Numbered from the stretch's first letter, positions 35,133-44,897 are shown. The stretch: 64,000 nt of DNA from Trichocoleus sp. (GCA_036702865.1 DATNQD010000027.1:62001-126000); one strand, 5' to 3'. A program made the numbers and translations. Notes: generated by a model from the sequence alone, not told the origin.

Positions 35133-37214
35133 TTATAGCGTCAGGTAGGTGTAGCCGCTCAAGCTGCGCTCATAGTTTTGCAAGAGTAACTGGGCTTCCT
35201 GTAAGGTGATCCGGCTTTCCTGCAAGGCTTGCTCCGATCGCATCCGAATTTTCTCAACCAGATCTTCGGAGTCATATTGCACATAGCTCAACACCTCCGT
35301 CATGGTGTCGCCTTTCACCACATGAACAATCTGGTATCCCTTGGGTGTGAGTTTGATGTGAACTGCGTTTGTGTCACCAAATAGATTGTGCAGGTTGCCC
35401 ATAATTTCCTGATAAGCACCGCCCAAAAACATCCCTAAATAATAAGGCTGATAGCGAGATGTGGGTTTTGTGCCGTCTGGATTGTCGGGTTGCTCGATCG
35501 GCTTCAGGTCGTGCAATTCCAGTACATATTTCACATCGCGTAAGTCGATAAACTGATCAATTTTGCCGTCACTGTCGCAGGTCAAATCAGCTAAAGTGCC
35601 ACGTCGAGTTGGTTCTTCATCCAGTCGATGAATTGGCATGATTGGGAAGAGTTGATCGATCGCCCAACTATCCGGTGCGGACTGAAACACCGATAAATTG
35701 ACGTAATAAAGCGATGCCATGATCTTTTCCAGATCTTCGAGATCATCAGGCACATATTCCTGCTGCCGCGCAATGTCTAGAATTTTGCCGCAACAAGACC
35801 AGTAAAGCCTTTCGGCACGGGCGCGATCAGTCAAGCTGAGGTAGCCAAAGCCAAACAAACTGATTGCCTCTTCTTTGAACTGCGTCGCGTCGTGATACAT
35901 CTCCTGATAATTGTCTGCGCTGATCGACTGGAATGTTTCGTACAAATTCCGAATCACCAAATGATCTTTCTCTTGCGGCGGTTCAGGCAGCTCAATTTTG
36001 ACATCGCTGGTACTCAACACATCAAACACCAGCACCGATTGATGAGACGCAATAGCACGTCCACTTTCACTAATCAGCGTTGGAACGGGTAAGCCTTGTT
36101 CTTCACAGGTTTCTTTCACCGCCGCCACTACATCATTCGCGTAGTTTTGCATGTTGTAGTTTTTGGAGGCATAGAAGTTGGTTTTGGAGCCGTCATAGTC
36201 CACACCCAAGCCACCGCCCACGTCCAGGTACTTCATATCTGCGCCCAGTTTTGCCAGTTCCACGTAAATGTGACTGGCTTCCCGGAGGGCATCCTTAACG
36301 ACGCTAATGGCAGAGATTTGAGAGCCGATGTGGAAGTGCAATAACTGCAAAGAACCGAGCATATCCGCTTCGCGCAGCCGTTCCACCACATAAATAATTT
36401 CTGGAACCGTCAGCCCAAACTTGGCTCGATCGCCCGCCGAAATGCCCCATCGTCCGATTCCCTTAGCGCTGAGTTTTGCCCGCACCCCCAAAATTGGCTG
36501 AATGTTGAGCTTACGTCCAGCTTCGATCGCCAGTTCGACTTCTTCGAGTTGTTCCAGAACGACGATCGGCGTATGTCCGAGTCGCTGCGCCAAAATCGCG
36601 GTTTCAATGTACTCCCGATCTTTATAGCCATTGCAGATCAGCATTGATCCGGGTGTATCTAGCGTCGCCAGCGCAATCAGTAATTCCGGTTTTGATCCGG
36701 CTTCCAGCCCAAACTGATGCGGTTTACCAAAGCGCACCAAATCCTCAATCAAATGGCGCTGCTGGTTGCACTTCACCGGAAACACGCCGCGATAAACTCC
36801 AGGGTAGCTATATCGAGCTATCGCTTTGGCAAAACAGGCATTCAAGCGTTCAATCCGGTCTTGCAGGATGTCAGAGAAGCGAATCAGCAAGGGTAGCCCC
36901 AAGTTGCGCTGTTTTAGGGCATTGACGAGTTCGTATAAATCTAATGAGCCACCCCGATCCCCTTTGGGAGAAACGGTGATATGTCCGGCAGCATTGATGG
37001 AAAAGTAAGGCTCGCCCCAGCCATTGATCCGATAGAGTTCTTCGCTCTCCTCGATCGTCCATTTCTTGGCTGCTTTGACTGGAACCAGTGCCGTTGTTTC
37101 TGCTGTTTCTAGTAACTGACTCTGTTCTGCTTCAGCGGATTTATTGCGCTTTTCAGCTTTCTTACCACCCGATTTCTCGACTCCAACCCCAGAAACCGTC
37201 GGCTGTTTTGCCAT
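35133..37214 (-). CDS. speA: Biosynthetic arginine decarboxylase
   Basis: From the ATG at 37214 this is a 693-residue PLP enzyme of the ADC type. Motifs include WGEPYFSINAAGHI, YRGVFPVKCNQQRHLIEDLV with the PLP lysine near 150, HFHIGSQISAI near 300 and LDVGGGLGVDYDGS near 340. SWAIDQLFPIMPIHRLDEEPTRRGTLADLTCDSDGKID near 530 carries the substrate-side Cys-Asp. It converts arginine to agmatine for polyamine or agmatine-based arginine catabolism. A TTG at 37223 would add MRR. No other polyamine gene is adjacent. Confidence 0.95.
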   Translation of the reverse strand: MAKQPTVSGVGVEKSGGKKAEKRNKSAEAEQSQLLETAETTALVPVKAAKKWTIEESEELYRINGWGEPYFSINAAGHITVSPKGDRGGSLDLYELVNALKQRNLGLPLLIRFSDILQDRIERLNACFAKAIARYSYPGVYRGVFPVKCNQQRHLIEDLVRFGKPHQFGLEAGSKPELLIALATLDTPGSMLICNGYKDREYIETAILAQRLGHTPIVVLEQLEEVELAIEAGRKLNIQPILGVRAKLSAKGIGRWGISAGDRAKFGLTVPEIIYVVERLREADMLGSLQLLHFHIGSQISAISVVKDALREASHIYVELAKLGADMKYLDVGGGLGVDYDGSKTNFYASKNYNMQNYANDVVAAVKETCEEQGLPVPTLISESGRAIASHQSVLVFDVLSTSDVKIELPEPPQEKDHLVIRNLYETFQSISADNYQEMYHDATQFKEEAISLFGFGYLSLTDRARAERLYWSCCGKILDIARQQEYVPDDLEDLEKIMASLYYVNLSVFQSAPDSWAIDQLFPIMPIHRLDEEPTRRGTLADLTCDSDGKIDQFIDLRDVKYVLELHDLKPIEQPDNPDGTKPTSRYQPYYLGMFLGGAYQEIMGNLHNLFGDTNAVHIKLTPKGYQIVHVVKGDTMTEVLSYVQYDSEDLVEKIRMRSEQALQESRITLQEAQLLLQNYERSLSGYTYLTL

Positions 37215-37319
37215 TCTTCTCAATCTCCCACGTATTTCAAACTGTCAGTCTATCGCATCCGCTTTTAGAATGCGGGAGAGTTAGCCGATCGTCAAGGGTT
37301 CGTTATCTGGAATACAAGA

Positions 37320-37796
37320 TTAATGTTTGGTTGCAGTTCGTTTCACAATCCAAAAGCTAATTGAGAGAGCAAAAATTGCTGCTGCCAGAGCAATTAATTC
37401 AACACCAGTTGATTTTGAGAAGTCAAAGATAATAATTTTTCGAGCAACGGCAATGAGGGAAGTAACAATCACCAACTCCACTTGAATGACGTGCTTTTTC
37501 AAATATGCAGTAATATTTTCGAGAACTTCTAACGCAATTAAAACGTTTAGAAATAAGCCGAAGATACGGATCAAAGTAGAGCTCGAAAACTGCTCTGGAT
37601 CAGCAAGTTTATTGTTAAATAAAATTTCTTGACCAATAAAAAGACAAAGCTCCACGGTCGCAATCAAAATGACACAGATCATGGCGATCGAAAGAACTTT
37701 TGATACGAGTGTTTCAACTCCTTCTAGGAAATGAAGAAACCCCTCATCATTCTCATTACTGGTAAAAGATTTGGCAAGTTGACGCAGAAACTTCAT
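37320..37796 (-). CDS. PsiE-like membrane protein
   Basis: This 158-residue protein has four hydrophobic helices at about 35-55, 72-95, 103-123 and 130-152. The pattern EGVETLVSKVLSIAMICVILIATVEL, followed by LFLNVLIALEVLENITAYLKKHVIQVELVIVTSLIAVARKIIIFD, matches the PsiE (phosphate-starvation-inducible) family. The physiological role of the family is unknown. No Pho-box was identified upstream by eye. Confidence 0.85.
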   Translation of the reverse strand: MKFLRQLAKSFTSNENDEGFLHFLEGVETLVSKVLSIAMICVILIATVELCLFIGQEILFNNKLADPEQFSSSTLIRIFGLFLNVLIALEVLENITAYLKKHVIQVELVIVTSLIAVARKIIIFDFSKSTGVELIALAAAIFALSISFWIVKRTATKH

Positions 37797-37982
37797 GAGG
37801 AGATTGTCTATGAATAGAGCAAATCAGAGTCAGCCAATGGGGATCGGTTCAGGGTTGGGTAGAAGTTAGCGCAGTTATCGCAATTGAATTTCATCAACTT
37901 ATAATCGATTGCTTCTTCCCAGCATCTAGGATGAAGTTAAAGCTTCGGTTAAAAGCCACAAGACTACACCCACTCTAGAACA

Positions 37983-38990
37983 ATGGCGATCTCAGCACAA
38001 TTCAAAGATCCAATTGATTCAATTGATAGCCAGCAAATCAAAGAAAAAGCTCTGGCGATCGGCTTTCACAAAGTTGGGATTGCCACGGTTGAAGCAGATG
38101 TGGAAAAAGAGGGACAGGAAGAAGCGGAAAAATTGCAGGTGGAGCGGCTGCAAAATTGGCTGGATCACGGATATCACGCGGATATGGAATGGATGAAGAA
38201 TCCGAGGCGGCAGGATATTCGATCGATCATGCCCACGGTGCGATCGGTGATCTGTGTGGCGCTTAACTATTACACGCCCGTTCAGCGTCCGGCGGGAGAA
38301 GCGTATGCCAAAATTTCTCGCTATGGCTGGGGGCGAGATTATCATCGGATTTTGCACAAAAAGCTGAAAGCATTCGCGACCTGGCTAGAAGCGCAAGGGG
38401 AAGGGATTGAGGCACGATATTATGCTGATACGGGCCCAGTGCAGGATAAAGTCTGGGCAGAAAAAGCGGGAATTGGCTGGATTGCTAAAAATAGTAATGT
38501 GATTACGCGAGAATATGGCTCCTGGGTATTTTTAGGTGAAGTGCTGACAAACTTGCCGCTCCCGCCCGATCGCCCACATACAAATCATTGTGGAACCTGT
38601 ACGCGCTGTCTGGAAGCCTGCCCCACCGGAGCAATTACTCAGCCCTTTGTGGTGGATGCGAATCGCTGTATTGCCTATCACACGATCGAAAATCGTTCTG
38701 AAACAATACCAGAGCCGATCGCCCAACAAATGCAGGGCTGGGTCGCAGGCTGCGATATTTGTCAGGATGTTTGCCCCTGGAATCAGCGGTTTGCTCAGGA
38801 AACAGATGCATCTGAGTTTCAGCCTTATTCCTGGAATATTGATCCAACGCTGGAGACGATCGCGCAGTTGTCTGATCAAGAATGGGATCAGCGGTTCCCG
38901 GCTTCTGCTCTGCGTCGAATTAAACCTGAAATGCTGCGGCGAAATGCGCGAGCGACTTTGCAACACCAATCAACGCCTGATGAGCCATAG
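37983..38990 (+). CDS. queG: Epoxyqueuosine reductase
   Basis: This 335-residue protein has two [4Fe-4S] motifs. Cys203, 206, 209 and 213 lie in CGTCTRCLEACP; Cys257, 260 and 264, with Cys229, lie in CDICQDVCPWNQRF. The N-terminal cobalamin-binding region has YGWGRDYHRILHKKL and RYYADTGPVQDKVWAEKAGIGWIAKN. QueG reduces epoxyqueuosine to queuosine at tRNA position 34 using cobalamin, so it depends on cobalamin supply (cobO lies elsewhere in the window). Confidence 0.95.
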   Translation: MAISAQFKDPIDSIDSQQIKEKALAIGFHKVGIATVEADVEKEGQEEAEKLQVERLQNWLDHGYHADMEWMKNPRRQDIRSIMPTVRSVICVALNYYTPVQRPAGEAYAKISRYGWGRDYHRILHKKLKAFATWLEAQGEGIEARYYADTGPVQDKVWAEKAGIGWIAKNSNVITREYGSWVFLGEVLTNLPLPPDRPHTNHCGTCTRCLEACPTGAITQPFVVDANRCIAYHTIENRSETIPEPIAQQMQGWVAGCDICQDVCPWNQRFAQETDASEFQPYSWNIDPTLETIAQLSDQEWDQRFPASALRRIKPEMLRRNARATLQHQSTPDEP

Positions 38991-39036
38991 ATGAGCCACA
39001 ATTCCATTGGCTTTGATCGGGCGAATTGGAAATGAC

Positions 39037-39333
39037 CTAACGTTCTTGAGCCAGGAGGCTAACGACTTTGTAAGTCGCGACATATTGAGCAAGAAGCTTT
39101 TTGGCGTCTGCTTCGGAAGATAAACGATATCGCACCATGTAGAGAAATGGCTTGACGCGAGTTTCATTTTTAGGGGCAGGTTCCCAAATACTTAAGAGAA
39201 CGCCGCTCTCGAGGGCTGTAATGTTGTATTTCAAGACAGAGGGAAGGTCAGAAGCCATATCTAGCGGAGGTGGGGAAGAGAGGCGATCGCCTGGCAGTTC
39301 CCCTTGAAGGAAGTCACTTACCTGACTGAGCAT
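39037..39333 (-). CDS. Small conserved protein of unknown function
   Basis: This 98-residue soluble protein starts MLSQVSDFLQGELPGDRLSSPPPLDMASDLPSVLKY. The middle has TALESGVLLSIWEP, then FLYMVRYRLSSEADAKKLLAQYVATYKVVSLLAQER with a helical end. No family is recognised. It lies 61 bp after the 31-residue membrane peptide gene on the same strand and could share its transcript. Confidence 0.6.
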   Translation of the reverse strand: MLSQVSDFLQGELPGDRLSSPPPLDMASDLPSVLKYNITALESGVLLSIWEPAPKNETRVKPFLYMVRYRLSSEADAKKLLAQYVATYKVVSLLAQER

Positions 39334-39394
39334 GAAACCAGACAGCCGAATTGAGCAACAGGGACTTTGAGGTTAGTCTGATTCAGGACAGAAA

Positions 39395-39490
39395 TCAACC
39401 CCCAGCAGCAAACATTGCCATCACCAGGACAGACAACAGCAGCCCCGGACTTAGCATTAAAACCAGTGTTACTAGCTCGTTGAATTCCAT
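39395..39490 (-). CDS. 31-residue single-pass membrane peptide
   Basis: On the reverse strand, AAGGAG six bases before the ATG at 39490 is an excellent ribosome binding site. The product begins MEFNELVTLVLMLSPGLLLS and continues VLVMAMFAAGG. It is one membrane helix of about 22 residues with an acidic N-terminus. The size and layout are like the small subunits of cyanobacterial photosynthetic complexes (PetG, PetN, PsbT, NdhP and others), but the sequence matches none I can name. An unknown complex subunit is the best guess. Confidence 0.6.
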   Translation of the reverse strand: MEFNELVTLVLMLSPGLLLSVLVMAMFAAGG

Positions 39491-39652
39491 GTTTAACTCC
39501 TTCACAGTTTGCACTTTGGCACGTTATCCATATTGTGACTTAATTAAGCAAATGGGAACCATCTGACCGGAAGTGTAAAGCCCTTATGCCAATTAAATAA
39601 CCAGCCACAAGCTAAACTACTCTACTAACCCGATTCCTCATTCTCCTGTTTG

Positions 39653-40570
39653 ATGCTGAACCCCTCAACTCGCCATCGACAACCGTCAACAAAATGGCTG
39701 CACCAGGCAACACCTTACCTCTTCTTGCTGCCAGCGCTGCTGATGCTGGGGCTAACCGTGTTCTATCCTGCCCTGCAAGCCTTTTTTCTCAGCTTTACCC
39801 GCTATGAGTACGACATTACCCAACCTCCAGTCTGGATTGGGCTCAAGAACTTTCAGCGGCTCCTGGGTGATCCCACTTTTTGGCGAACGCTGCGAAATAC
39901 GATCGTTTATTTGATTGGGGTCGTGCCGATTCTGGTAATTCTGCCGCTCGGTTTGGCAATTCTGGTGAATCGGAAGCTCAAAGGAATTCGCTGGTTTCGG
40001 GCTGCTTTCTATACGCCTGTTGTGATCTCGATGGTCGTTGCGGGGATTGCCTGGCGATGGCTCTATGCCGAAAACGGCTTACTCAATCAACTGCTGCGCT
40101 GGCTGCACCTTTCCACTGAAGGAATTCCCTGGCTCACCAGCCCCCAATTTGCCTTATTTAGCGTCATGGCAGTCACGATCTGGAAAGGGTTGGGCTACTA
40201 CATGGTGATTTATCTGGCGGGGCTTCAGGGCATTCCCGCTGACCTTTATGAAGCTGCCGCGATCGACGGTTCAGACGGCTGGCGCAAACATTTCGATATC
40301 ACCATTCCCCTCATGCGCCCCTATCTTTTCCTGGTTGCAGTCATTTCCGCGATTTCTGCCACCAAGATCTTTGAGGAAGTTTATATCATGACGCAGGGTG
40401 GACCGCGCAGCAGCTCCAAAACCCTGGTTTATTACGTCTACGAAAAAGCCTTTCAAGACCTGGAAATTAGCTATGCCTGTACGATCGGGTTAGCCATGTT
40501 TCTGATCATTCTGGCGCTTTCAATTGTGCGGCTGACGCTCGATCGACAAGCTCCATCCGACCTACCATAA
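39653..40570 (+). CDS. ABC sugar transporter permease (MalF/UgpA type)
   Basis: This protein of about 305 residues has six membrane helices. The EAA loop is DLYEAAAIDGSDGWRKHFDITIPLMRP, near 200. The N-terminus has TPYLFLLPALLMLGLTVFYPALQAFFLSFTRYE, and FEEVYIMTQGGPRSSSKTLVYYVYEKAF lies near 245, as in carbohydrate importer permeases. The partner MalG-type permease, binding protein and ATPase genes are not adjacent within the window. An in-frame TTG at 39650 precedes the ATG by one codon. The next gene, tlyA, starts 26 bp downstream. Confidence 0.9.
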   Translation: MLNPSTRHRQPSTKWLHQATPYLFLLPALLMLGLTVFYPALQAFFLSFTRYEYDITQPPVWIGLKNFQRLLGDPTFWRTLRNTIVYLIGVVPILVILPLGLAILVNRKLKGIRWFRAAFYTPVVISMVVAGIAWRWLYAENGLLNQLLRWLHLSTEGIPWLTSPQFALFSVMAVTIWKGLGYYMVIYLAGLQGIPADLYEAAAIDGSDGWRKHFDITIPLMRPYLFLVAVISAISATKIFEEVYIMTQGGPRSSSKTLVYYVYEKAFQDLEISYACTIGLAMFLIILALSIVRLTLDRQAPSDLP

Positions 40571-40596
40571 AATCAAGATTAGGAATTTATTGGATT

Positions 40597-41418
40597 TTGC
40601 CGAAACAACGCCTCGACGCTCTCCTCGTAGACCTTGACCTTTGTCCCTCTCGCCAGCAGGCACAACGGTTAATTCGGGCTGGCGAAGTTATGGTCAATCA
40701 GCAAGTTATTGACAAACCAGGGATGGAGGTCGATACTGCCGCAGCCATTCAGGTCAAAGAACGATCGCCCTATGTTTCCAGAGGCGGCGAGAAGTTAGCC
40801 AAAGCGTTAGCCGAATTTGGGGTAGCCGTTGCAGGACGAATTTGTTTAGATGGCGGCATTTCAACCGGTGGCTTTACTGATTGTTTGCTGCAAGCCGGAG
40901 CCAAGCAAGTCTATGGCATTGATGTGGGCTATGGGCAGGTTGCCTGGACGCTGAGACAAGACGATCGAGTCATTCTGCGCGAACGTACCAATATTCGCCA
41001 CCTCAAGCCTGAAGATCTCTACGAACCAGGGCAGATTTATCCTGATTTGGGCGTTGTCGATGTCTCGTTTATCTCGCTGACCAAAGTGCTGCCTGCGCTC
41101 TGGAACTTGCTTCAGTCGCCGCGTGAGGTTGTTCTTTTAGTGAAGCCACAATTTGAAGTCGGGAAAGAAAAAGTGGGGAAGAAGGGGGTTGTCCGAGACT
41201 TCAAGGATCAGGCAGGCGCGATCGAACAAGTCTGGCGATCGGCTCAAGAAATGGGTTGGCACTATCGAGGCTTGACCTGGTCGCCCTTAGTTGGACCAGC
41301 AGGCAATATTGAGTATCTCCTCTGGCTCAGTCAGGAAAGCTCAATTCCTTCACCGGATCTACCCATGCTCCAGCACCTCACCCAATCTGCTCACCAAGCT
41401 CTCAAACCAGGAGAATAG
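40597..41418 (+). CDS. tlyA: TlyA-family rRNA 2'-O-methyltransferase
   Basis: This 273-residue protein has an N-terminal S4 domain (QRLDALLVDLDLCPSRQQAQRLIRAGEVMVN) and a FtsJ-like methyltransferase domain. The latter has YVSRGGEKLAKAL, LDGGISTGGFTDCLLQAGAKQVYGIDVGYGQ (the S-adenosylmethionine site) and VVDVSFISL. TlyA methylates 16S and 23S rRNA cytidines; the gene is sometimes mis-named hemolysin. The start is a TTG at 40597 with only a weak AGGA at 40581. The usual SxxxG motif at the SAM site is intact. Confidence 0.93.
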   Translation: MPKQRLDALLVDLDLCPSRQQAQRLIRAGEVMVNQQVIDKPGMEVDTAAAIQVKERSPYVSRGGEKLAKALAEFGVAVAGRICLDGGISTGGFTDCLLQAGAKQVYGIDVGYGQVAWTLRQDDRVILRERTNIRHLKPEDLYEPGQIYPDLGVVDVSFISLTKVLPALWNLLQSPREVVLLVKPQFEVGKEKVGKKGVVRDFKDQAGAIEQVWRSAQEMGWHYRGLTWSPLVGPAGNIEYLLWLSQESSIPSPDLPMLQHLTQSAHQALKPGE

Positions 41419-41476
41419 GGGTGTAGGGGGTAGGAGATCAACCGTTGCAAATCCTTTCCCCCTCCTTACAAATAAG

Positions 41477-42403
41477 CTACTGCTCCAGATCTACCCGGGC
41501 ATCCATGCCAAAATCGCGCAGATAACGGCTCCAACGATTTGCGGCTCCGCGATCGGCAAATGGACCAACCCTGACATGCGGACCTCTAGGGGCAGTACTG
41601 GATTGCACGAGCTGCGCGATGCCTAACCCATCTCCCAGGCGAACAATCTGGTTGCTGATTCCCTGTAAGTCTTTGGGGCTGCCCGGAACCACGACATAGA
41701 AAGCACGACTGCCAGGAGTCGGAGAAAAGTTTGCTGGAGCAGACTGACTTGACGGGTTTATCGATCCGGGCGTTGCTGGTGCGGGTTGTCCAAACTCGAC
41801 CTCACGCGGGACAGGGGCAACCGGAAGCAGATCAGGGGGTGGCAATGCAGCCGAGGTCTGCTGAATGGCAGTTGGATTGGGCACAGAGGAAACGCGCTGA
41901 GCTGAACTAACCGAGCTGCCAATTGAACTTGCGGCAACACCGCCCGGTAGGGTGACAACTTGTGCGCCAATTCCTCTAGATGACAGTGCCAAAGTCCGTT
42001 GCTGCGCCTGTGTTGAGTCATCAAACAGACCTGCTTGAATCATCCGCTGTCCTTGATAGTCCTGCACAAAGGCACCCGGTTCGATCGCCTGTATCTGACT
42101 CAGCAACATTGGGCTATCGCCATTCACCAAAACGAGATAACGCTGTGCGGCGCTTGGTGCTGTTGTGGGCATTGCCGGAACGGTTACTGAGGCAGGTGGC
42201 ATGACCGCTGGAGCCGCACTAGATGGCAAAGGTGCTTGTCCTGTAACGGGCGGTGGCGGTGGCAGCCCATCTACAACCTGTTGTGCCAGCAATAATCGAT
42301 CGCCTGGATCACGCATCGGTTCTGCCCAGGCAACCGCACTTGAAAGAATCAAACTACTCCCCACGAATCCTGCTAACCAGGGGATTGAAGCTGCAATATT
42401 CAT
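41477..42403 (-). CDS. Secreted SPOR-like domain protein
   Basis: From the ATG at 42403 this is a 308-residue protein with a signal peptide (MNIAASIPWLAGFVGSSLILSSAVAWA). A Pro-rich region with PPPPP follows. A first repeat-like domain (about 88-150, RYLVLVNGDSPMLLSQIQAI) and a C-terminal one (about 232-308, AFYVVVPGSPKDLQGISNQIV and HVRVGPFADRGAANRWSRYLRDFG) resemble SPOR folds. SPOR domains bind denuded peptidoglycan glycans at septa, so a cell-wall role is inferred. A GTG at 42424 is a longer alternative start. Confidence 0.8.
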   Translation of the reverse strand: MNIAASIPWLAGFVGSSLILSSAVAWAEPMRDPGDRLLLAQQVVDGLPPPPPVTGQAPLPSSAAPAVMPPASVTVPAMPTTAPSAAQRYLVLVNGDSPMLLSQIQAIEPGAFVQDYQGQRMIQAGLFDDSTQAQQRTLALSSRGIGAQVVTLPGGVAASSIGSSVSSAQRVSSVPNPTAIQQTSAALPPPDLLPVAPVPREVEFGQPAPATPGSINPSSQSAPANFSPTPGSRAFYVVVPGSPKDLQGISNQIVRLGDGLGIAQLVQSSTAPRGPHVRVGPFADRGAANRWSRYLRDFGMDARVDLEQ

Positions 42404-42686
42404 AATCTCGATCGGCTCAATCACCAGAAATTGGCTGCAAGTCTAACACAGGAATTCATTTGTGGATAAGTTTTCTGAGATTGTGTCAATTGCTTAAAAA
42501 ATGGCTCTTTAGCAAAAGAGAGTAGGTACGATCGATCGCTGCCATAGCACGACCCAACAACATGAACCAGAGTCCGAATGCTAGTCTAGAGGTTGAAATA
42601 TTCCGTTAGGATTTATCATTTTTGTTTTGGGTTTATTGCCAAATCCATCACGGTTGACCTCGTTTTATTTCCAGGCATCGAGATCC

Positions 42687-43748
42687 ATGAGTAAAGTTGT
42701 TGTCGGTCTCTCCGGCGGAGTCGATAGTTCAGTTGCAGCGGCAGCCCTCCACCGTCAGGGCTATGAAGTAGTTGGTTTAACCCTTTGGTTGATGAAGGGA
42801 AAGGGTCAGTGCTGCTCTGAAGGCATGGTCGATGCGGCGCAACTTTGCGAGGAATTAGGCATTCCGCATCATATTGTGGACAGCCGAGAAGTTTTTGAGA
42901 AATACATTATTGATTACCTGGTCAGCGGATATGGGGCAGGCATTACGCCCCTGCCTTGCTCTCAGTGCAACAAAGCGGTGAAGTTTGGTCCGATGCTGCA
43001 ATATGCCCGCGAGGAGTTGGGCATCGATCGCATTGCCACCGGACACTATGCCCGCATCACGCCAGATCCACAAACCGATCGATATCAGCTACGACGGGCG
43101 ATCGATTCTACAAAAGACCAGTCGTACTTTTTGTATGATCTGAGCCAAGAGATTTTGGCGCATGTGGTCTTTCCTTTAGGCGAGCAGACGAAAACAGAAA
43201 CGCGCCGCATGGCAGCAGAATTTAATCTGCACACTGCCGAAAAGCCAGAAAGCCAGGATCTTTGTCTGATTGAAGCTCATGGCTCAATGAAGACCTTCCT
43301 CGATAAGTTTCTGCCGCCTCAAAAGGGCGAAATTGTTGATCCGTCTGGCAAAGTGCTGGGTCAGCATGAAGGCATCCATCACTACACGATCGGGCAACGG
43401 CGAGGCATTGGCATTGCTCACTCAGAGCCTTTGTATGTCATTGGCATTGATGCCGGAAAAAATCGTGTGATTGTGGGCGATCGAACCCAGGCACAAAACA
43501 CTGAATGTACTGTGCAGCAAGTCAATTGGGTTTCCATTGCCGAACCCACTGCTCCCATCCGGGCAGAAGTCCAAATTCGCTATCGATCGGTGGCAGTTCC
43601 CTGTACGGTGATGCCCTTAGCAGATGCGCGAGTCAAGATCATCTTTGATGACCCACAGTTCAGCATCACTCCTGGTCAGGCAGCCGTCTGGTATCACGGA
43701 GATGTGCTATTGGGTGGGGGAATTATTGAGCGAGAGGGGAATGGGTAA
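42687..43748 (+). CDS. mnmA: tRNA-specific 2-thiouridylase MnmA
   Basis: From the ATG at 42687 this is a 353-residue protein with the PP-loop GLSGGVDSS at 7-15. [12 protein letters not shown] with the first active-site Cys lies near 91. [20 protein letters not shown] and SQDLCLI with the second catalytic Cys follow near 200. It makes 2-thiouridine at position 34 of Glu, Gln and Lys tRNAs with sulfur from IscS. An extended frame from 42627 adds 20 residues without family similarity. The CC at 42-43 is a usual feature of the group. Confidence 0.95.
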   Translation: MSKVVVGLSGGVDSSVAAAALHRQGYEVVGLTLWLMKGKGQCCSEGMVDAAQLCEELGIPHHIVDSREVFEKYIIDYLVSGYGAGITPLPCSQCNKAVKFGPMLQYAREELGIDRIATGHYARITPDPQTDRYQLRRAIDSTKDQSYFLYDLSQEILAHVVFPLGEQTKTETRRMAAEFNLHTAEKPESQDLCLIEAHGSMKTFLDKFLPPQKGEIVDPSGKVLGQHEGIHHYTIGQRRGIGIAHSEPLYVIGIDAGKNRVIVGDRTQAQNTECTVQQVNWVSIAEPTAPIRAEVQIRYRSVAVPCTVMPLADARVKIIFDDPQFSITPGQAAVWYHGDVLLGGGIIEREGNG

Positions 43749-44092
43749 TGCGGTGATTGGGTTGGATTTCTGGCATCGCTAGATTCAAAGATAATTTGCC
43801 TCTCTCGCCCCTCAACTTATCCTGACTGAGGAAACAAGGCTGCAAAATCTCCCAAAATTGGGAAAGTTAGGGGGCAATGCAGGAATTCAGTTCGCAGCCT
43901 CATCCTTCTACTCAGCAACGCCAGATTTTCTAGCCCCCTACATTTTCAAGATGGGGAAGTTGCCGATCGCGTGGCAGGCTGGAGCAGTCGCGTGATGGAT
44001 ATGCTGCATTCTCTAATAGAGAAGAAATGCCAGTTTCCAATGACTCATTGCCCCCAAAGCGGATTGCTCCGCTCTAATTTTGCCAACCCAAA
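43749..44092. other. Convergent intergenic region with hairpin arms
   Basis: No gene is supported. TCCCAA-AA-TTGGGA at 43850-43863 is a short palindrome. TAGGGGGC (43868-43875) is complementary to GCCCCCTA (43933-43940), a long-range stem. They lie between the 3' ends of mnmA and the DUF2996 gene, so a two-way termination role is possible, but no T-run was seen. Confidence 0.35.
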
Positions 44093-44554
44093 TTAATTTC
44101 TAACCAGCCATTTTTGACCATTCAATCGCTGAACTGCATAGAACAGTAGCAAATCGAGCGTGACTTTCCGTTCGTCAATCATGAAAGATTCAAGGGTGCT
44201 GGGAGGAGCGCTGGTATCGGAGTAGCAGAAGAACTTGGGAGCCTGGATGTCTTCTTTGGAGAAGATGATAAAGAACTGTCGTCGATCGCCCGATCGCCAT
44301 TTTCCAATCACCTGCCACAGTTTGGAGCTATCCATGCCTCGAATTGGGAGTTCGCGTTGCTCGAGGGTGAGGTCAACATCCTGAATGCCCATTTTGCCGA
44401 GCATTTGCTGCAATCCGGGTAAAAAATGCTGGTTCATTAACTCTAAAAAAGGCTTATCTTCCAGAGCTGGTGGTTTTTCCTTTTTTGGAGCTTTGGGCTT
44501 TGCTTCCGCCGCAGGAGCAGTTTCAGCAGGCTTGGGGGTTGTTTCGTCTGACAT
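44093..44554 (-). CDS. DUF2996 family protein
   Basis: This protein of about 153 residues has an Ala/Lys/Pro-rich N-terminal tail (ETAPAAEAKPKAPKKEKPPA). A compact domain follows: FLELMNQHFLPGLQQMLGKMGI, DLTLEQRELPIRG, WQVIGKWRSGDRRQFFIIFSKEDIQAPKFFCYSD and KVTLDLLLFYAVQRLNGQKWLVRN. This is the cyanobacterial/plastid DUF2996 family, of unknown activity. The ATG at 44554 is chosen; a GTG at 44566 is in frame four codons upstream. Confidence 0.85.
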   Translation of the reverse strand: MSDETTPKPAETAPAAEAKPKAPKKEKPPALEDKPFLELMNQHFLPGLQQMLGKMGIQDVDLTLEQRELPIRGMDSSKLWQVIGKWRSGDRRQFFIIFSKEDIQAPKFFCYSDTSAPPSTLESFMIDERKVTLDLLLFYAVQRLNGQKWLVRN

Positions 44555-44897
44555 GGCTTGACTCACTCATAATTTGGATTGAGGTTTGCTGGATTTCCCC
44601 AGTGGGAACAGCATATGCCGCGAGGATTCCTCTATGTTTTTATAGTAAACGGTCACTTCAGCCCACAATGCACTAAGAACAGAAACTTGGCTTCAAGAAT
44701 CTCAATCATTGGTATAAGGGTGCCGCTAAGAGTGTTGCTGGATTCTTGAGTGAGCAGGGAATACTGGGAGAGTCGGAAACCCGAATTCAGGCTAGACAGC
44801 AGGACATTTTGTGCACTAGGGGCTAGGCTGTTGTGATACGTTATAGTGCTGTTTTCGATCGCTCCTCAACGGTATTCACAGAACACCATCACATCCT
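44555..44897. other. Divergent intergenic region before pheA
   Basis: This region separates the DUF2996 gene (reverse) and pheA (forward). No ORF, attenuator-like Phe-rich leader or strong hairpin was recognised. It presumably carries both promoters. Confidence 0.35.

Noticed and set aside
36080-36344. His/Pro/Ser-rich frames antisense to speA
   Set aside because: Antisense shadows of a well-supported gene with no ribosome binding site or family signal.
38590-38994. Overlapping 134-codon frame inside queG
   Set aside because: It is a shifted reading of the queG Cys-rich region. The protein is low-complexity and has no RBS or family match.
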